Of a stretch of 64,000 nucleotides of DNA, positions 47,606 to 59,834 are shown one piece after another (position 1 is the stretch's first letter; the number at the start of each line of letters is the position of its first letter). This DNA comes from Ceratotherium simum simum (taxonomy: Eukaryota; Chordata; Mammalia; Perissodactyla; Rhinocerotidae): positions 21,884,387-21,948,386 of the forward strand of contig NW_004454163.1 of the NCBI RefSeq assembly GCF_000283155.1, written 5' to 3'. Position numbers and translations under genes: made by a program. Under the pieces are notes generated by a model that searched no databases, was not told where the DNA came from, and saw only the letters and a program-made list of their open reading frames with translations.

Positions 47606-49479
47606 TAGAAAAGTATAAAGAATGGGGTATAGAGGTTTTCCCGGGAAAGAAAGGACGGCATGCAGTTTAGATGGGGCAAGTTTGGAGATTAAAGCATAAA
47701 CATGGTTGGATTTCAGAGAGAAGAATGTGACAAAGGGGTGTTGAATAAGAAGCCCCAGAGTTTGCTCTTTCATATGACTGTTGCTGGCCCTGCTAAGAGG
47801 AGAATTCTCAGGAGACCCTTCCATCTCCTTGCCTTTCATCGGGGCTAGTTACAAAAGATGGAATCTTTAAGAAAATTCCATGAGATGAATACACCCTCTC
47901 CCTTTAAAAATTTCTCCTGAAAGAGCATTCATGCTCACCTGCTTCAGAGTGAGAATCCACAGGGATTGTTCTTAGAAGCTTGGTGAAATTCTCTTGGATT
48001 TTTTTTCTTTTTATCATTTTTTTCTTTTCGTTTTTAATAAGTTAGCTCGATATTTATAGTGCCTCTACATCCATTTATTTCAGCCCTGTGAAGAAGGCTG
48101 TTTGCCTGCCCATTGAGTGTGAATTATAGGGCTGACATTTAATGGTGCAGCTTCTTCTGCTCAGTGCCCTCAACAATTGAGAGATGAGTCGGAAGAGAGT
48201 GATATTGCATAGTAAATGTCTCACGCCATAAGAACTCGTCATTTTGATTTGATTTGATTTTTTAAACGTAAGGTTCGAAAAAATAGCGTGTGGTATATTG
48301 ACATTATTCTAAATTGCAGTGTTAGGAGGACATTAAGTTTTTCATTTCACACTTTCTGAGTCTTAAGCACCATTGCTGTATGGGGAAATCAGTCATTTTC
48401 TGATGATTCATGTGCAGATTTGTACCAATCAGAATTGGCCATAATTATGCCAAGGCTCTTCTTTCTAGGAAGTTCATTGAGGGCATGGAAAAAGGAAAGC
48501 TAAAGGAGAATCATCCTCTGTAAGTGTTCTGTGTAAATTCACAAACCATAAATGTACAAGTAATTTCATAGTACAATGGAAATCTACTTTGAATAGACTA
48601 CGGTTGTTATAAACCACAGACACTGATACAGCCATCTGGGGATCACTTGATAGGGACTTAATGGCAAATCTGTGGGCACATTTATCTTTCTCAAGTTTGC
48701 CTTGAGGCTGTGGACATAAGAAAACAGTCAATAACATCTTCCTATGATTAATTCCCTATGAAAATCACTGATAATTTGGAATCAGTGATTTTTATCACTG
48801 ACTTCGAGAGTAGCTGGAACGTCATGAGAGATGTTCATTTGTCTGAGACCATTTATTTTAAGAAACAGCAATCCTTACAGCATGCTAGTGAATCAGGAAG
48901 GGGAATAACAGGAGGCCCACAAAGACAGGCTGAGTGGCCGAGATTTTGGAGTGAGAAATGTTGGTATCTACTCATGTTGTGAAGAAGAGTATTGTGTCTG
49001 TGTTTTATTCTTCCATGCTTCCCAAGATGCTCTTTCCTCCAACTCTATCAAATGTTATGCATCTGCTCTTATTTATTTTATTTTTGCCTTAATTTTTGGC
49101 TAGAGCACATTGTTTTAAATCCTACCACTATTGAAAAAAAACACCCAATGCACAATTATGTCTCTTTGAACATTCCTCTGCTGTTTCTATTTAAAGAGCT
49201 TACTGTTGAATTTTTAAACACCAGCATTTTCATCTTCTTCAGCCTGACATAGTCATTTTGGGAAATTTGAATCCATAGAGATATTTTCTAGCTAGATTTG
49301 ATTTGATTACTGCCCTTCTTTAACCTTAAAGGTACAAAAGGAAGTACTCCAAGCACCTAAGGGAATCTGGCAAGTAACAGCAAACAAAAGTTCAAGATGG
49401 GTCAGGTCCCACAAAAGAAAATTAAATGTATTATTCTCACACAACAAGATTAGCAAATCACCCATAAACCTCAGCCACT
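47606..49479. other. AT-rich noncoding stretch
   Basis: Contains a TTTGA-type run near 48244-48260 and an inverted repeat at 48761-48792, listed separately. No gene. Confidence 0.5.
48761..48792. repeat. Perfect inverted repeat, 12-bp arms
   Basis: Arms aaaatcactgat and atcagtgatttt around an 8-base spacer. A further partial copy (atcactgac) follows at 48794. Confidence 0.8.
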
Positions 49480-49720
49480 CTTTCCTTCTTTTTATTCTAA
49501 TGAGTTTAGTGTGCAATAACGACGGTACAGGCTTCATCAGAATTCTGCCAGTGAAGGGGAATTTTCAAACTCCGTTTGCAAATGAGATCTGCACCATAAA
49601 CCATAGTCATCCATCACAGAGAAGTGGCTTGTGCCTGATAAAAGGCTGTTTGGGCAGAGTCAATCAAATGAGCATTATTAGAGCTTGGTATTACACTGTC
49701 CTTTAGGTCATGGAGAAGGA
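49480..49720. other. Candidate conserved noncoding block
   Basis: Not repeat-like. It has an octamer-like word tttgcaaatgag, a forkhead-like accataaacc, and a CpG-bearing ataacgacgg in otherwise CpG-poor DNA. No coding frame beyond 68 codons. Proposed from texture and motif content only. Confidence 0.3.
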
Positions 49721-50054
49721 ATGTAACACAGTTATGGAAAGTGATTTTTTTTATGCCTCTGTCCCTTTTGGAAGACTAAACTCTATTCTAACATGAACAT
49801 CTCAGAGTGACATTCATAATCTCTGTTATAAAAAGAGACCTTCTCCTATTTCTCATCTGTCAAGAGCAGTTAGAACTGTGTAGAGTCTTCGTAATATAGC
49901 TAACACTACAAAGAAATGATGTTCCAGCTAAAATTACAACTCATAATTGTTGGTTATTAATAAAAGGTAGGCTGAGCACTTGTGTTAACTAAAAGAAAAG
50001 AGACAAAAAATATAGCTTTAGTGTCCCTTGGCCAGGATTAAAGATCATAGTTAT
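49721..50054. other. AT-rich noncoding stretch
   Basis: Nothing recognised. Confidence 0.5.
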
Positions 50055-50299
50055 AACAATAGGATTTTGAGGGCCGGCCCCGTGGCTTAGTGGTTAAGTG
50101 TAAGCACTCTGCTGCTGATGGCCGGGGTTCGGATCCCGGGCACGCACCGACGTGCCGCTTCTCCAGCCATGCTGAGGCCGTGTCCCACATACAGCAACTA
50201 GAAGGATGTGCAACTGTGACATACAACTATCCACTGGGGCTTTGGGGGAAAAATAAATAAATAAATAAAATTATTAAAAAAAAAACAATAGGATTTTGA
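50055..50299 (+). mobile_element. ERE SINE, short form, with 16-bp target duplication
   Basis: Body 50071-50283, flanked by identical aacaataggattttga at 50055-50070 and 50284-50299. Head gggccggccccgtggc, B box GGTTCGGATCC at 50126-50136, cagcaactagaaggatgtg body, tail of repeated ataa units then poly-A. No ttagctcag module. A very recent insertion by its perfect duplication. Confidence 0.95.
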
Positions 50300-51134
50300 A
50301 CTGATGGGTCCTTTAGATACCATCTAATTTAGTGGTTTTTCTAACTCTTATTTAGTATCAGAGCCTATTTTTCAGCTAAGTATTATACGGCATCAGGATA
50401 TAAAAAAACAAAGTACAGGAGTTCTAATTTTGATACAGATAGGGGGCCTTCTCAGCCTTCCTTAGCTCTCCCCATCCATCCTCCTTGATGGACATTGCTG
50501 AAACTTTGAAACATACTGATCTAGCCCATTTTTCTAATTTGTACAGATTTAAAAACTTTGGCTGAAAACATTAGCAGATTTGAATAAGGCTGCAGAACTT
50601 ACTAATTGTAAAGCAAATATTTACAAGAAGTAAGAAGTAAGAAGTCCTTACTTCTGCAAGAATACTTTGCCCACTGTGCAGGGATCCTCCGTGACATTGG
50701 TCTATACTGGGGTCAAAAAGCAAATGCCTGCAGGTGCCAGGCAGTTATTAGGAGCAAGGCAGCTGGTGACCTGAGACACTCATGCTCCACAGAAAGAGAA
50801 CAGCTGTTACACAGTTTCAAGTGAGGCTTATCATGAGGAAAATAGGGCCCAGGATTTCTTGAGTATATTTTTAAGCAGAAATTGGAAAATCAGTACTTTA
50901 GTGTGATAATTATAATAATTTAATATTTTAATTTAGTAATAATAATCAAGAACTACTATACAGGTGAACAAAATGCATTTACAAGCCAAATTCAACTAGT
51001 ACTACTAGTCACTATTAATACTGGTGTGTTCATTGTTGTGATGTTGTGTTATCAGGAACACTAAAAATTAAAATATCCTTGTGATTAGATTCATGAGGTA
51101 TGCCCAGTAATTACCCTTATGAGCAATTCTTAAC
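50300..51134. other. AT-rich noncoding stretch
   Basis: A small direct repeat of aagtaag lies at 50625-50642. No frame and no named repeat. Confidence 0.5.
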
Positions 51135-51335
51135 AAGCTGTCATTAATTTATTCAATAAATATTAATTGAGGATCTTCTACACACTAGGCTCTACTACAT
51201 GAGAAGCTCATACTCCCAGACTTTGGAGGGCTCCTATTTTTATAAGGGGAGCCAAGTACACAAGAGATATTTGCAGAAGGTGAAAAGAGCAAACATAGAG
51301 GAGTAACTATGGTATTGTGGGGCTACCAAAAAAAA
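51135..51335 (-). mobile_element. L2 LINE fragment, minus strand (left part)
   Basis: Reverse-complement L2 3' end: tattcaataaatattaattg, aggatcttctacacactagg, ctctactacatgagaagctc, then gagggctcc. It stops where L1 begins, and L2-like sequence resumes at 52052. Confidence 0.6.
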
Positions 51336-51336
51336 A

Positions 51337-51717
51337 ATGCATAGCTCTGCTCGGAAAACAGTATGGAGATTCCTCAAAAAATCAAGGATAGAACTACCAT
51401 ATGATCCAGCTATTCCACTGCTGGGTATTTATCCAAAGAACTTGAAAACACCAATGCCTAAAGATACATGCACCCCTGTGTTCATTGCAGCGTTATTCAC
51501 AATAGCCAAGACTTGGAAGCAACCTAAGTGCCCATCAAGGGACCAATGGATAAAGAAGATGTGGTATATACACACAATGGAATACTACTCAGCCATAAGA
51601 AACGATGAAATCCAGCCATTTGTGACAACACGGATGGACATTGAGGGTATTATGCAAAGTGAAATAAGTCAGAGGGAGAAGGTCAAATACCGTATGATTT
51701 CCTTCATTAAGTACTAG
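51337..51717 (+). pseudogene. L1 ORF2 C-terminal fragment, open frame
   Basis: A 126-codon frame whose product resembles the C-terminal end of L1 ORF2 protein. Segments include PYDPAIPLLGIYPKNLK, FIAALFTIAKTWKQPKCP and MWYIHTMEYYSAIRNDE, ending near the family's normal stop. The first several residues come from outside the element. Endonuclease, reverse transcriptase and promoter are absent, so it is a dead relic. The lack of stops suggests a fairly recent insertion. Confidence 0.85.
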
Positions 51718-51966
51718 ATAATAACAACAATAAACAAACACATAGAGACAGAGATTGGATTGGTGGTTACCAGAGGGGAAGGGGGGAGGGAGGAGGGCGA
51801 AAGGGATAATTCGGCACACGTGTGTGATGATGGGTTATAATTAGTATTTGGGTGGTGAACATGATGTAATCTATGCAGAAATACAAGTACAATGATGTAC
51901 ACCTGAAATTTTTACAATGTTATAAACCAATGTTACTGCAATAAACAAAAAATTAAAAAAAAAAAA
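51345..51966 (+). mobile_element. 5'-truncated L1 LINE with ORF2 C-terminus
   Basis: Runs from ggaaaacagtatggag (late ORF2) to a poly-A at about 51956-51966. The 3' UTR has attggattggtggttaccag, aaatttttacaatgttataa, and aaccaatgttactgc. It lies between two L2 stretches. No clear target duplication was seen. Truncation at the 5' side is the usual outcome of target-primed reverse transcription. Confidence 0.9.
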
Positions 51967-52051
51967 CAAAGATGACCACTTGTTAAGCATTCGATAAATA
52001 TGTATTGAGCATCTAATAAAATAAGAAAGACAGTTAAAAAAAAAAAAAAAA

Positions 52052-52560
52052 GAAAAGATTTTCTGGAGGAATCCTGAAGAATGCATAGGAGTGTGCCAGA
52101 CACGCAAGAAAGAGGCATTCTAGGCAGAAAGAACACAGCACACAGATACGAAAGTGATGGAGGAAAAATCATGTCTTGATCTAGGAACTGCAAGTAAATC
52201 AGCACGACTAGAGGGCACAGAGAAGGGAGAGAAGAAAGAAGAGGGAGATTAGGCTGGGAATGTAGACAAAAGCCAGTCTGTGAAGATTCTCAAATCTCTG
52301 CCAAGGAGCTAGAACTTTACTGTGTAACTACTGGGATGGTATTTAAGGATTACAACTAGGGTGAAGGCATCACATTTTTATTCTAGAATGATGATTCAGA
52401 TGACATGTCTGAATTGGGAGAGATGGAGACAGGAGAAAGAGGGACCAGTATTGAAATATTCCAGGCAATTGACAAGGACTGCAAAGCTGGTGAGGTTGGA
52501 AGAATGAAGGGGATGAACTTGAGGCAGTAGAATTCACAGGATCTGGCTGCTGATTGACTA
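52052..52560 (-). mobile_element. L2 LINE fragment, minus strand (right part)
   Basis: Reverse-complement L2: gaggcattctaggcagaaag, aacacagcacacagatacg, tggtatttaaggattac, then aaatattccaggcaattg, which corresponds to ORF2 code read backward. Probably the continuation of 51135-51335. A second tail-like piece (ataaatatgtattgagcatc at 51995) sits just before it, so two L2 copies are also possible. Confidence 0.6.
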
Positions 52561-55554
52561 ACAGAGAGGAAGAGGAAAGAACTGAGGAGCCAGACACCCA
52601 GGTTTCTGGCTGGGGAGTCTGGAATGACCATGGCCCATTTAACCAAGGAGAAGACCAAGGAGCTAGAACATCCTGGCCTCAGTCCAGAAGGGTCTGTGGA
52701 GAATGGCTGCGTGCTCCAGGGCTGGGAAGGCCACCAGCCTGCCATGTCTCCAGTCACTGGCCTGAGGACTTCACCACTAAAATGAAGTGTTTTTCTAATT
52801 TTCTCCAGCACATTTTCCAAATATAAACTAAAATATGACTGAAAATTCAAACATTGTTAAGTAAAAAAAATAGTAATCTTATTAGAAACAGCCCAGTCAT
52901 TGGAAGACTTTTATGCCAAGAAGCTTAAAATCAATGGATTTTTTCTTTTTTAGCATAACACATTTTACTGCTAAAAACAAACAACAGCAAAGCCAATAAA
53001 TGCCTGCCAAACACGACCAATAGTATTCCTCAGCTGGTTTAATGAGCGCTGAGCCAGAGGTCGAGACAAAAGCAAACAGGCGTTTTTTTTTTTTTTTCTT
53101 CAAAAATACAAATTTAACATGTTTGGCATTTTATTTTGCATTTGAATATGGAATAACTGAATTTTTTATAGCAGGAAGGCAAGGTTGAAAGAAATTTTTT
53201 CTCCTGCTCTGGCTTTGTGTAGTATTAAATCACATTCTCCTGTGTTCTATTGTTTTGAAATCTAATCTTTTCCTTCTCCAAAGTATTTTCTGTGTAATCA
53301 TCTCAAAAACTCATCAAAACCCTTCAGTTAGACAGCTTGACACAGTGGCAGAGTGATCTGAGGGAGAGCAATTGACCACCTATATTTTTGAATTGGAATA
53401 AGTCCAAACTTGAAGTACGGTCAGGAGCAAACACAGTTTCTGTGGTCAATAATCCAGCAATTGTGAACACGCAGTGGAGCACTGTGTAATTCAAAAATAA
53501 TGTGCCTCAGTGAGATCAGTGATTATTTTATAGGTAGGCTACTAATTTCTTTTAATTTACAAAAGAAATTAGTAAGAAAAAAAAGAAAAAAATGTTTTTT
53601 TTCTTTTTGTTTAACAGTGAGTGGTTTTGATGGGAGTGCGATGTTGACTGCAGGACAAAGGCAAGAGCTATGGAACAATCACAATAAGGACATTATCAGG
53701 GAAAAAGAGAGAGAGGCAAAAAAAAGCAAGCTGATCACTTTTAGTTCAATCCCTAAATTCCTTTCAAGGGAACTTATGGTTCTTGATAACTAAGTAGCAG
53801 AACGCTCCACTCAACATAATAATAATAAAAACAACTAATAATAATAACAGTTTCCAATGAATCCAGTGGTTACTGCAGCCTCTGATTTAACATGTAGGTT
53901 TTGGAACAGCAGAAGTATTACCAAGATATTCGATTTTCCAAGATCATCCATATACAATCCTGCAGCTGTACTTATTTACCTCTCTCTTCATAGCATCATT
54001 ATGCAGACATGAATACTGAGAAAAACACTGTAACAAAATTTAAGAGACTGCATAATTCTTTATAAATACACCTACTTTCTATATTCACATATATTGTGTG
54101 CTCTTCAAATGCAAATTTTAAATGTTGTTTATCTGTTACTTCTCTACTTGTGTCTCTGTGTGTATTCTCTCCTTAAGGTAATAATACGTTCAGACGTTCG
54201 GTTTCTCTAATGCAAGAATGGATTTTGAATAGTGAGTAGCGAATATTTCAATGAAATGAAAGGACAAAAGACACTCAGACAAAGTGATGCTTTGCTTGGG
54301 AATTAAGATTTAGAGTAGCCCTCGAGATATTTATCCAGGATCACTGATTATCTAGTAACTGGCCCTGAGTTTGGGAATCTAGCATTACAGGTCTGTTGGG
54401 GGAGGGTAGTGGTTAAGAGAGGATAACTCTTGAGTATGCTATGACAGACGGACGTAGAGACCATAGCTTGTAGCCTCCTCAGCACTTTTTGTAACTTCCA
54501 AATCTCTTTTACAACACCCTCAATGTTCGTTTTTAACCTAGATTAAAAAGGAAAGATGATAATAAATTTTGTAGGATGTTTGAAACTGTGCACACTACTT
54601 ATCTACAACCTGTATGATTCTCCAAGTCTACAGTGCCAAAAGAACCTGTAACAGATAGAAGCTTCACCATCTTTCTTCTTTTTCTGACTTCAATAACTCC
54701 ATCAACTGCCTCTTCAGATCATATTGGATCCTTTATTAGCTTTGCCTATATGTTATTGGCCCTTCTCCATAAATGCATCTGAAGTGCTACTTTCCTTGTT
54801 TTGCAGATATTTGTAAAGCACACTCTTTGTAGGACTTCATAATGTGGATATGACACTTTATTCTACTTTCTGTACAGCTGATTTGTATTCATGTGTCATT
54901 GATAATCTCATCTGTCATTCTCCTTCCTGTCACTATCTTTTGGTATTGATGCTACTATGACAATTTACCTATGGGTGTCGTGAAATCATCCTCCTTTTTA
55001 CAAACTGCTGCCCATTAAGATGGAAAAGGGTGCTAGGGCAAACTCACCAGACCCGCTGAGATGCCTTATCTCTTTAGCAGTTCATTTTAAGGTGAGTTGA
55101 GCAGAACCTTGTATCCAATTTTAAATCACGGGGTTATATCAGATTCAGCATAATGCCCAGAGAGACATTTGAATTCAACTGATTGATTTTTGTGTTATAT
55201 TCTCAGGAGCACAGTTTGGCAGTTTCCATCCTCAGTTCTGTCTGAGTAGTTCTAAGAGAGTTACGGTGTTCACAGTAATAACTTCAGAACAATTTTGAAG
55301 CAATTCTCCATATTCTTAAAAGGACCTCAAAGACTTCAGTCCTCCTGTGAAAACAAAATACTTCTTACAGTTGGAAGAGACTGAAGGGATACCTTAGCAT
55401 ACCTAGGGATTTCAAAAGAAACAAAAATGACTCCTTCTTGATAAAGATCACTCCCATCTTGGTCCATAATACCATCGCTCTTCTATCCCTTTGATACTGT
55501 TATCAAACATGATCAGCAAATAGCTAGTGCTAAAGAAAGTGAGTGAATCAAAGA
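52561..55554. other. Noncoding stretch, nothing recognised
   Basis: Part is GC-richer at 52560-52760, where opposed frames overlap. A long T-run is at about 53082-53098, and an aat-type run near 53818-53830. No named repeat and no exon I can defend. Confidence 0.45.
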
Positions 55555-56055
55555 AGTCTAAGATGGCTTTGCCTTCAAGAAATCTTCAGCAGGGAGACCA
55601 ATCATAAGATTAAAAAGGTTTATATAAACTCAAGGCAGAATGTGTTCAGTGTCAGTGGTTCCCGGGCAAGAGATAGTTACTGTACAAGTTGAGAGGCACA
55701 GACAGCAGTATAGACCAGTCCAGGTGACTGGAGCAGCCTTCACAGAGGAGGGGCTACTCATTTGGACCCCTATGGATGGGCTGGCTCAGCCTCATCAGAA
55801 TAGAGGGTATTTGAGTCTGGTGGGATATGCTAGTCCAGCCTTGGAAGGACAATATGCTTTGTTTGGTGGGTAGAGAGTACAATTTTACATAAGGTAGAAT
55901 GTTCATGAGAGGAAAGAGTGTTAGATAAGTTTTTGGAGAGTTTTTAACGACTGGCTAAGAGTTTCAAATTTTATTCAAGAAGTGGAAGCCATTGAAAACT
56001 TCTGAAGTCTTTAAGGAGAGAGTTTTCTAAGATTTATCTGCCCAGAAGTGATGGA
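55555..56055 (-). mobile_element. L2 LINE fragment, minus strand
   Basis: Reverse-complement L2: ttgccttcaagaaatcttc, gtcagtggttcccgggc, aggtgactggagcagcc, ttcacagaggaggggc, and agaagtggaagccattg, matching the 'gggaagccattggagggtttt' zone in ORF2. The later part is strongest. Confidence 0.6.
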
Positions 56056-56071
56056 AGTAGGTGGGTGAGAG

Positions 56072-56088
56072 GGTGGTGGTGGTGGTGG
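56072..56088 (+). repeat. GGT microsatellite
   Basis: About five perfect GGT units inside a G-rich segment. Confidence 0.8.
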
Positions 56089-57139
56089 AGGGTGGAAGAA
56101 AGGGAGACTACATTTCACTGGAGATCGGTACATTCATTAGAGATTTACAAATGAGAATCCTGAATGTTCAAGTCACAAAGGAGGCGGTAGAATGGAGTGG
56201 ACAGAATCTTTATATGTAGTTTCTATGTAGCAGAGACCCAGGTCATTTGGATGGTGTGAGTAGCTCTTTGCTCATTTACCTTCCCACCTAATGTCCATAC
56301 CTCTCACCCTAGTTGTCCCCAGTGATTTGCCAAATGTACTGAAATGGGTTTGGGGAATAGTTTCATGGGAAGTAAAACAGAGAAATTAAAGTTTGCTAGT
56401 TTCTATCCTTAGAATGATAGCCTTAATCTCAGAGCCCTTTGAAAATTGGACAAAAGTTGTGGAATCTCCCTTGGGAAAAAGTTATACGCTTATAAACTAG
56501 ATTATACATATAGTTTCAGAGGTTTGTAGACATTTCAAAAACATTCATGGATGCTAATTTAAGAGTCCTTAGAGCAATGTTTTCTTAATGATAAATAATT
56601 CCTTAATGTAGGTAAATTCTGAGCGATAGTTACAAAGCCCAGGTAGAAGGGATAACCTTGGAGCATTTGCTCCTAGTTCAGAAGGCAGGGAAATAGCAAT
56701 TAAATGATGGTACTTGGACTGGCAACACTTTCAAGAAAGAACAGTTGAGAGTGAGCTTTTTATTCCAATTAGAGCCTTATTTGGGATTGTACTCTGATAA
56801 ATCTAACATATTAAGATGAGTAACAAGTAAGAATTTAGCTGAAGGGTTAATAATCACCTGGGGAAAGAAACTATTATGGAAGGCAGAACAATTTCAGAAA
56901 CAAGCTTGTCTCAGAGACTTAAATAAAATAGAGCTGCCTCTGGTCCATGTAATTTTCCTAAGTGATCTTTCAGAAATGTTGGCCAACACCCACATTATTT
57001 CATCATTTTTATGGTAACACAGGTAGGAGGTAACCAAGATTTGTTGTAACTTGCTTATACGGATGACAGAGAGAATGAAAAGTTGGTCAAGGAATACTTG
57101 CTATTTTCATTAATAATTTGGTTGGACGGTCCTTTTGAT
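56089..57139. other. AT-rich noncoding stretch
   Basis: No coding frame and no named repeat. Confidence 0.5.
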
Positions 57140-57215
57140 TCATACCTTTTCAACTTATTCAGTAAATGCTTATTGAGTATCTACTATGTGCCAGACATTG
57201 ACCTATAGATGGAGT
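57140..57215 (-). mobile_element. L2 LINE 3' end fragment, minus strand
   Basis: Starts cttattcagtaaatgctt and continues attgagtatctactatgtg ccagacattg, the reverse complement of the L2 end. Confidence 0.6.
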
Positions 57216-57409
57216 GACCATCTATCTGGTTTGCTCTGGAAGGGCTAGATTTATGCCTAATGACTTCGTGTAATTATTCACAATGCCACTTTTGTTCTCC
57301 AAAGTGTCTTGGTTTGAACAATAAATTAGACTCTTTGGGAAAATGTCACCTCAGGAAATATCCACTCGGTCTGTCTGAACGTGTGTTACTAAGCTATCCA
57401 GACTACACT

Positions 57410-57552
57410 GTGATTGCCTGTAGTGTTTTGAATATAATGTAATCCTCATAGAAGCAGAGCCCTGTTTGTTTTGTTCACCAATACATCCCTTGAGCCTAGC
57501 TTATTGATGGAACATTCTTAGGTACTCAATAAATATGTGTAATAAATGTGTG
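57410..57552 (+). mobile_element. L2 LINE 3' end fragment
   Basis: Phrases ccctgtttgttttgttcacc, aatacatcccttgagcctag, then taggtactcaataaatatg and gtgtaataaatgtgtg, the plus-strand L2 end. Confidence 0.7.
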
Positions 57553-58390
57553 AATCTTCTAACACAATTTCACCATTTGAGAAAATTGCTGCCACTATAG
57601 TTTTCTAAAGAGTTAAGAACAGCCTATGCTCATTAAGGCAGAGCAGGTTTAATTTGAAGAGGATCAACAAAAATTATTTTAGTAGTTTAAGGAAATTATT
57701 TGGTTATCTGACTTTATTTTAGAAATATGATCTGAATGTATTCATTTAGCTTTTGAAATCAATTTTTAAGTAAATATAAAGATATTAAAATTGTTTCCTT
57801 GGCTGTTGAAGCTTTGGGTGGTGGCATCTATTGTGGAAATAACAACACAAAATATTAGAATTTCACTGCGGAAAAGTTGTGAGGCAGGGATCAAATATCT
57901 GTGGCTGAGGGAATTGGTGAACAGCTTCTTAAAACAGCGCCAGACCCAAAGTATGTCTTTTCTCCCTTCCTTCTTTCCATTTGTCAGAATTTTACTGTAA
58001 ATAGATATCATATTTTGAGGAGGTGACCTAGGGTATATGAGCCGTGTTCTTATTCCACACAAAAATCCATCAAGCTTGGTTATCTTGTTTCCCAGCCTCC
58101 AGAATATTAGATGCAGAAAGTTGGAAAGAAAGCTATTAGAAGCAAGCAGATTTATGGTAATGGAAGAGATTGAAAAACCACAAAAAGGAGGCTAGGGATT
58201 CAAAAAGCATCGTTTCTGAGGCCATTTGGGGAAGAGATAAAGGGCCTTGAACGCCCAGCAGCCCAGAAAGTATCACCGTGTTAGACCACGTTGCAGTAGT
58301 TGTCAGTAATGATGGCCCTGGGCCATCAAGAAAAGGTTAAAGTAGGTTTACTGTGCTCTGTTCAATAAGAAGATATAGTTTATAATCCAT
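57553..58390. other. AT-rich noncoding stretch
   Basis: Nothing recognised. Frames of 69 and 98 codons lie opposed at 57766-58062. Confidence 0.45.
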
Positions 58391-58466
58391 TTTGGTGAAA
58401 CTGGTGTTTTACTTGGGCTCTTTTGGTTGCAAGTAATAGACAGTCTCTAAATACATCTTCAGAGAA

Positions 58467-58505
<39 letters not shown>

Positions 58506-59030
58506 TGTGCACATGCATGCTTGCACATGTGCCCAGGGATTAGAAATTGCAAGTAAAAAAAAAATGTGGTCAGGAACTGAGTCAGCCGGTGCACTGGCTA
58601 CTGTATCTATCTCTTCTTTAGGTCCCAGTATCTTTTTTTATATGATATCTCCGTTTCTTTCTGATTCTGATCCCTCATCATTTTGGTCTGCCATCGCCCC
58701 CTGGACTCTTCTCTCAAGGTCTCCTTTCAATTTGAACTTCTGCTTTTATCTTATTCTCTCTGGGTTTTCCTAATACAATTCCAAGAAGGAGAATACAATT
58801 TTTCCGGTTCCTCTTTTCATACCGGCAATGTCATGATTTGCGGATTAGCCTGTGGTTTGCCAGCTCTGAATCAAGTGCCTGTTCCTGCCCCAGTTTGTGT
58901 GTACAGGGAACAAGTGGACTTGGTTATCTGGTCTCGTTCTAATAATCTACTAAGCAGAAGCTGCAGAAAAGCTGATTTTACAAGGACTCGACTAAAGGTG
59001 TGGCAGACTCCTAAACAAATCCAAAATTAG
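58391..59030 (+). repeat. Possible degenerate old interspersed repeat around a microsatellite
   Basis: gggctcttttggttgcaagt near 58415 matches the start of a common old mammalian repeat whose name I cannot give. The rest (58640-59030, with a 115-codon open frame) may be its continuation, but similarity is weak. I found no domain in the frame. Confidence 0.35.
58469..58502 (+). repeat. GT microsatellite, 17 units
   Basis: Seventeen perfect GT units followed by a short imperfect gagtgtgcac part. Long enough to be length-variable in a population. Confidence 0.95.
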
Positions 59031-59834
59031 ATAAATGTTCAAAAGTCTTGAGATTTAGCACAATGAGGTTTGGTTATCTGGAAAGTTTTATTTAGGTGGA
59101 AATATATTCCTTCAATATTATACAAATACAACCCTTCTCTCTATATATTTTTCAGGCAAATTCATAACTCTAATGAAGTATTAATAACTTTAATATTAAT
59201 TCTATGTTTTTTATTGCATTATGAATCTTTTTTCCCCTATATATTTGAAAATAACTTCTACATTTTTCTCGGCTAGTATTACTCACTCATGAGCATGTTT
59301 CCAGTTTCCTCCTTGATACTGGAGGAGTAGATATTCTTGATCCATCGTCCTCACCATTTCCTCCTCTGCTCCTAATACCCCCCTAGATTCAGCCAAACAG
59401 AGGCAGATACTTTTACATCTGAAGAGGAGGGTCACTGTTCCAAGGATGGATGAATGTGGGCTGCCAATGTTGCCAGTACTAGTTTTTTCAATAACAATCT
59501 AAGACAGTGCTCAGAACAGTGATTCATGTCACAACACATGCAGAATATTATACTAGCAGCATTGCATGCTGAGGCACAGCTCATCTGTCACCGAGTCACA
59601 GCACATTGATAGGACACAGCACATGCTCAGTGAGTTCTGGCTTAGAGCACCAACAAAGCTACAGCAGGAAAATAAAAAGTTAACTTTTTAAAAAAGTTTA
59701 ATTTTTTTTATTATTTCAACTAAAATCTCTAAAAGTCACCATATGGAGAGATCAGAATTTTGGTTTTTACTTACATGTGGAAGTGGAGGAGGGGATGGAG
59801 GGTACTATAATCTTTTCAATTCTTAGGGACTCAA
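59031..59834. other. AT-rich noncoding stretch
   Basis: A 68-codon frame (59070-59276) is low-complexity. Words with cacagc recur near 59550-59630, perhaps an old repeat. Nothing firm. Confidence 0.45.

Noticed and set aside
53082..53098. Long T-run as the edge of a retroelement
   Set aside because: No LINE or SINE body could be recognised next to it.
58423..58773. 116-codon frame rich in alternating C and V
   Set aside because: It is the translation of the GT microsatellite and its flanks.
58683..59030. 115-codon frame as an exon
   Set aside because: No recognisable domain or splice support, and the region may be an old repeat.
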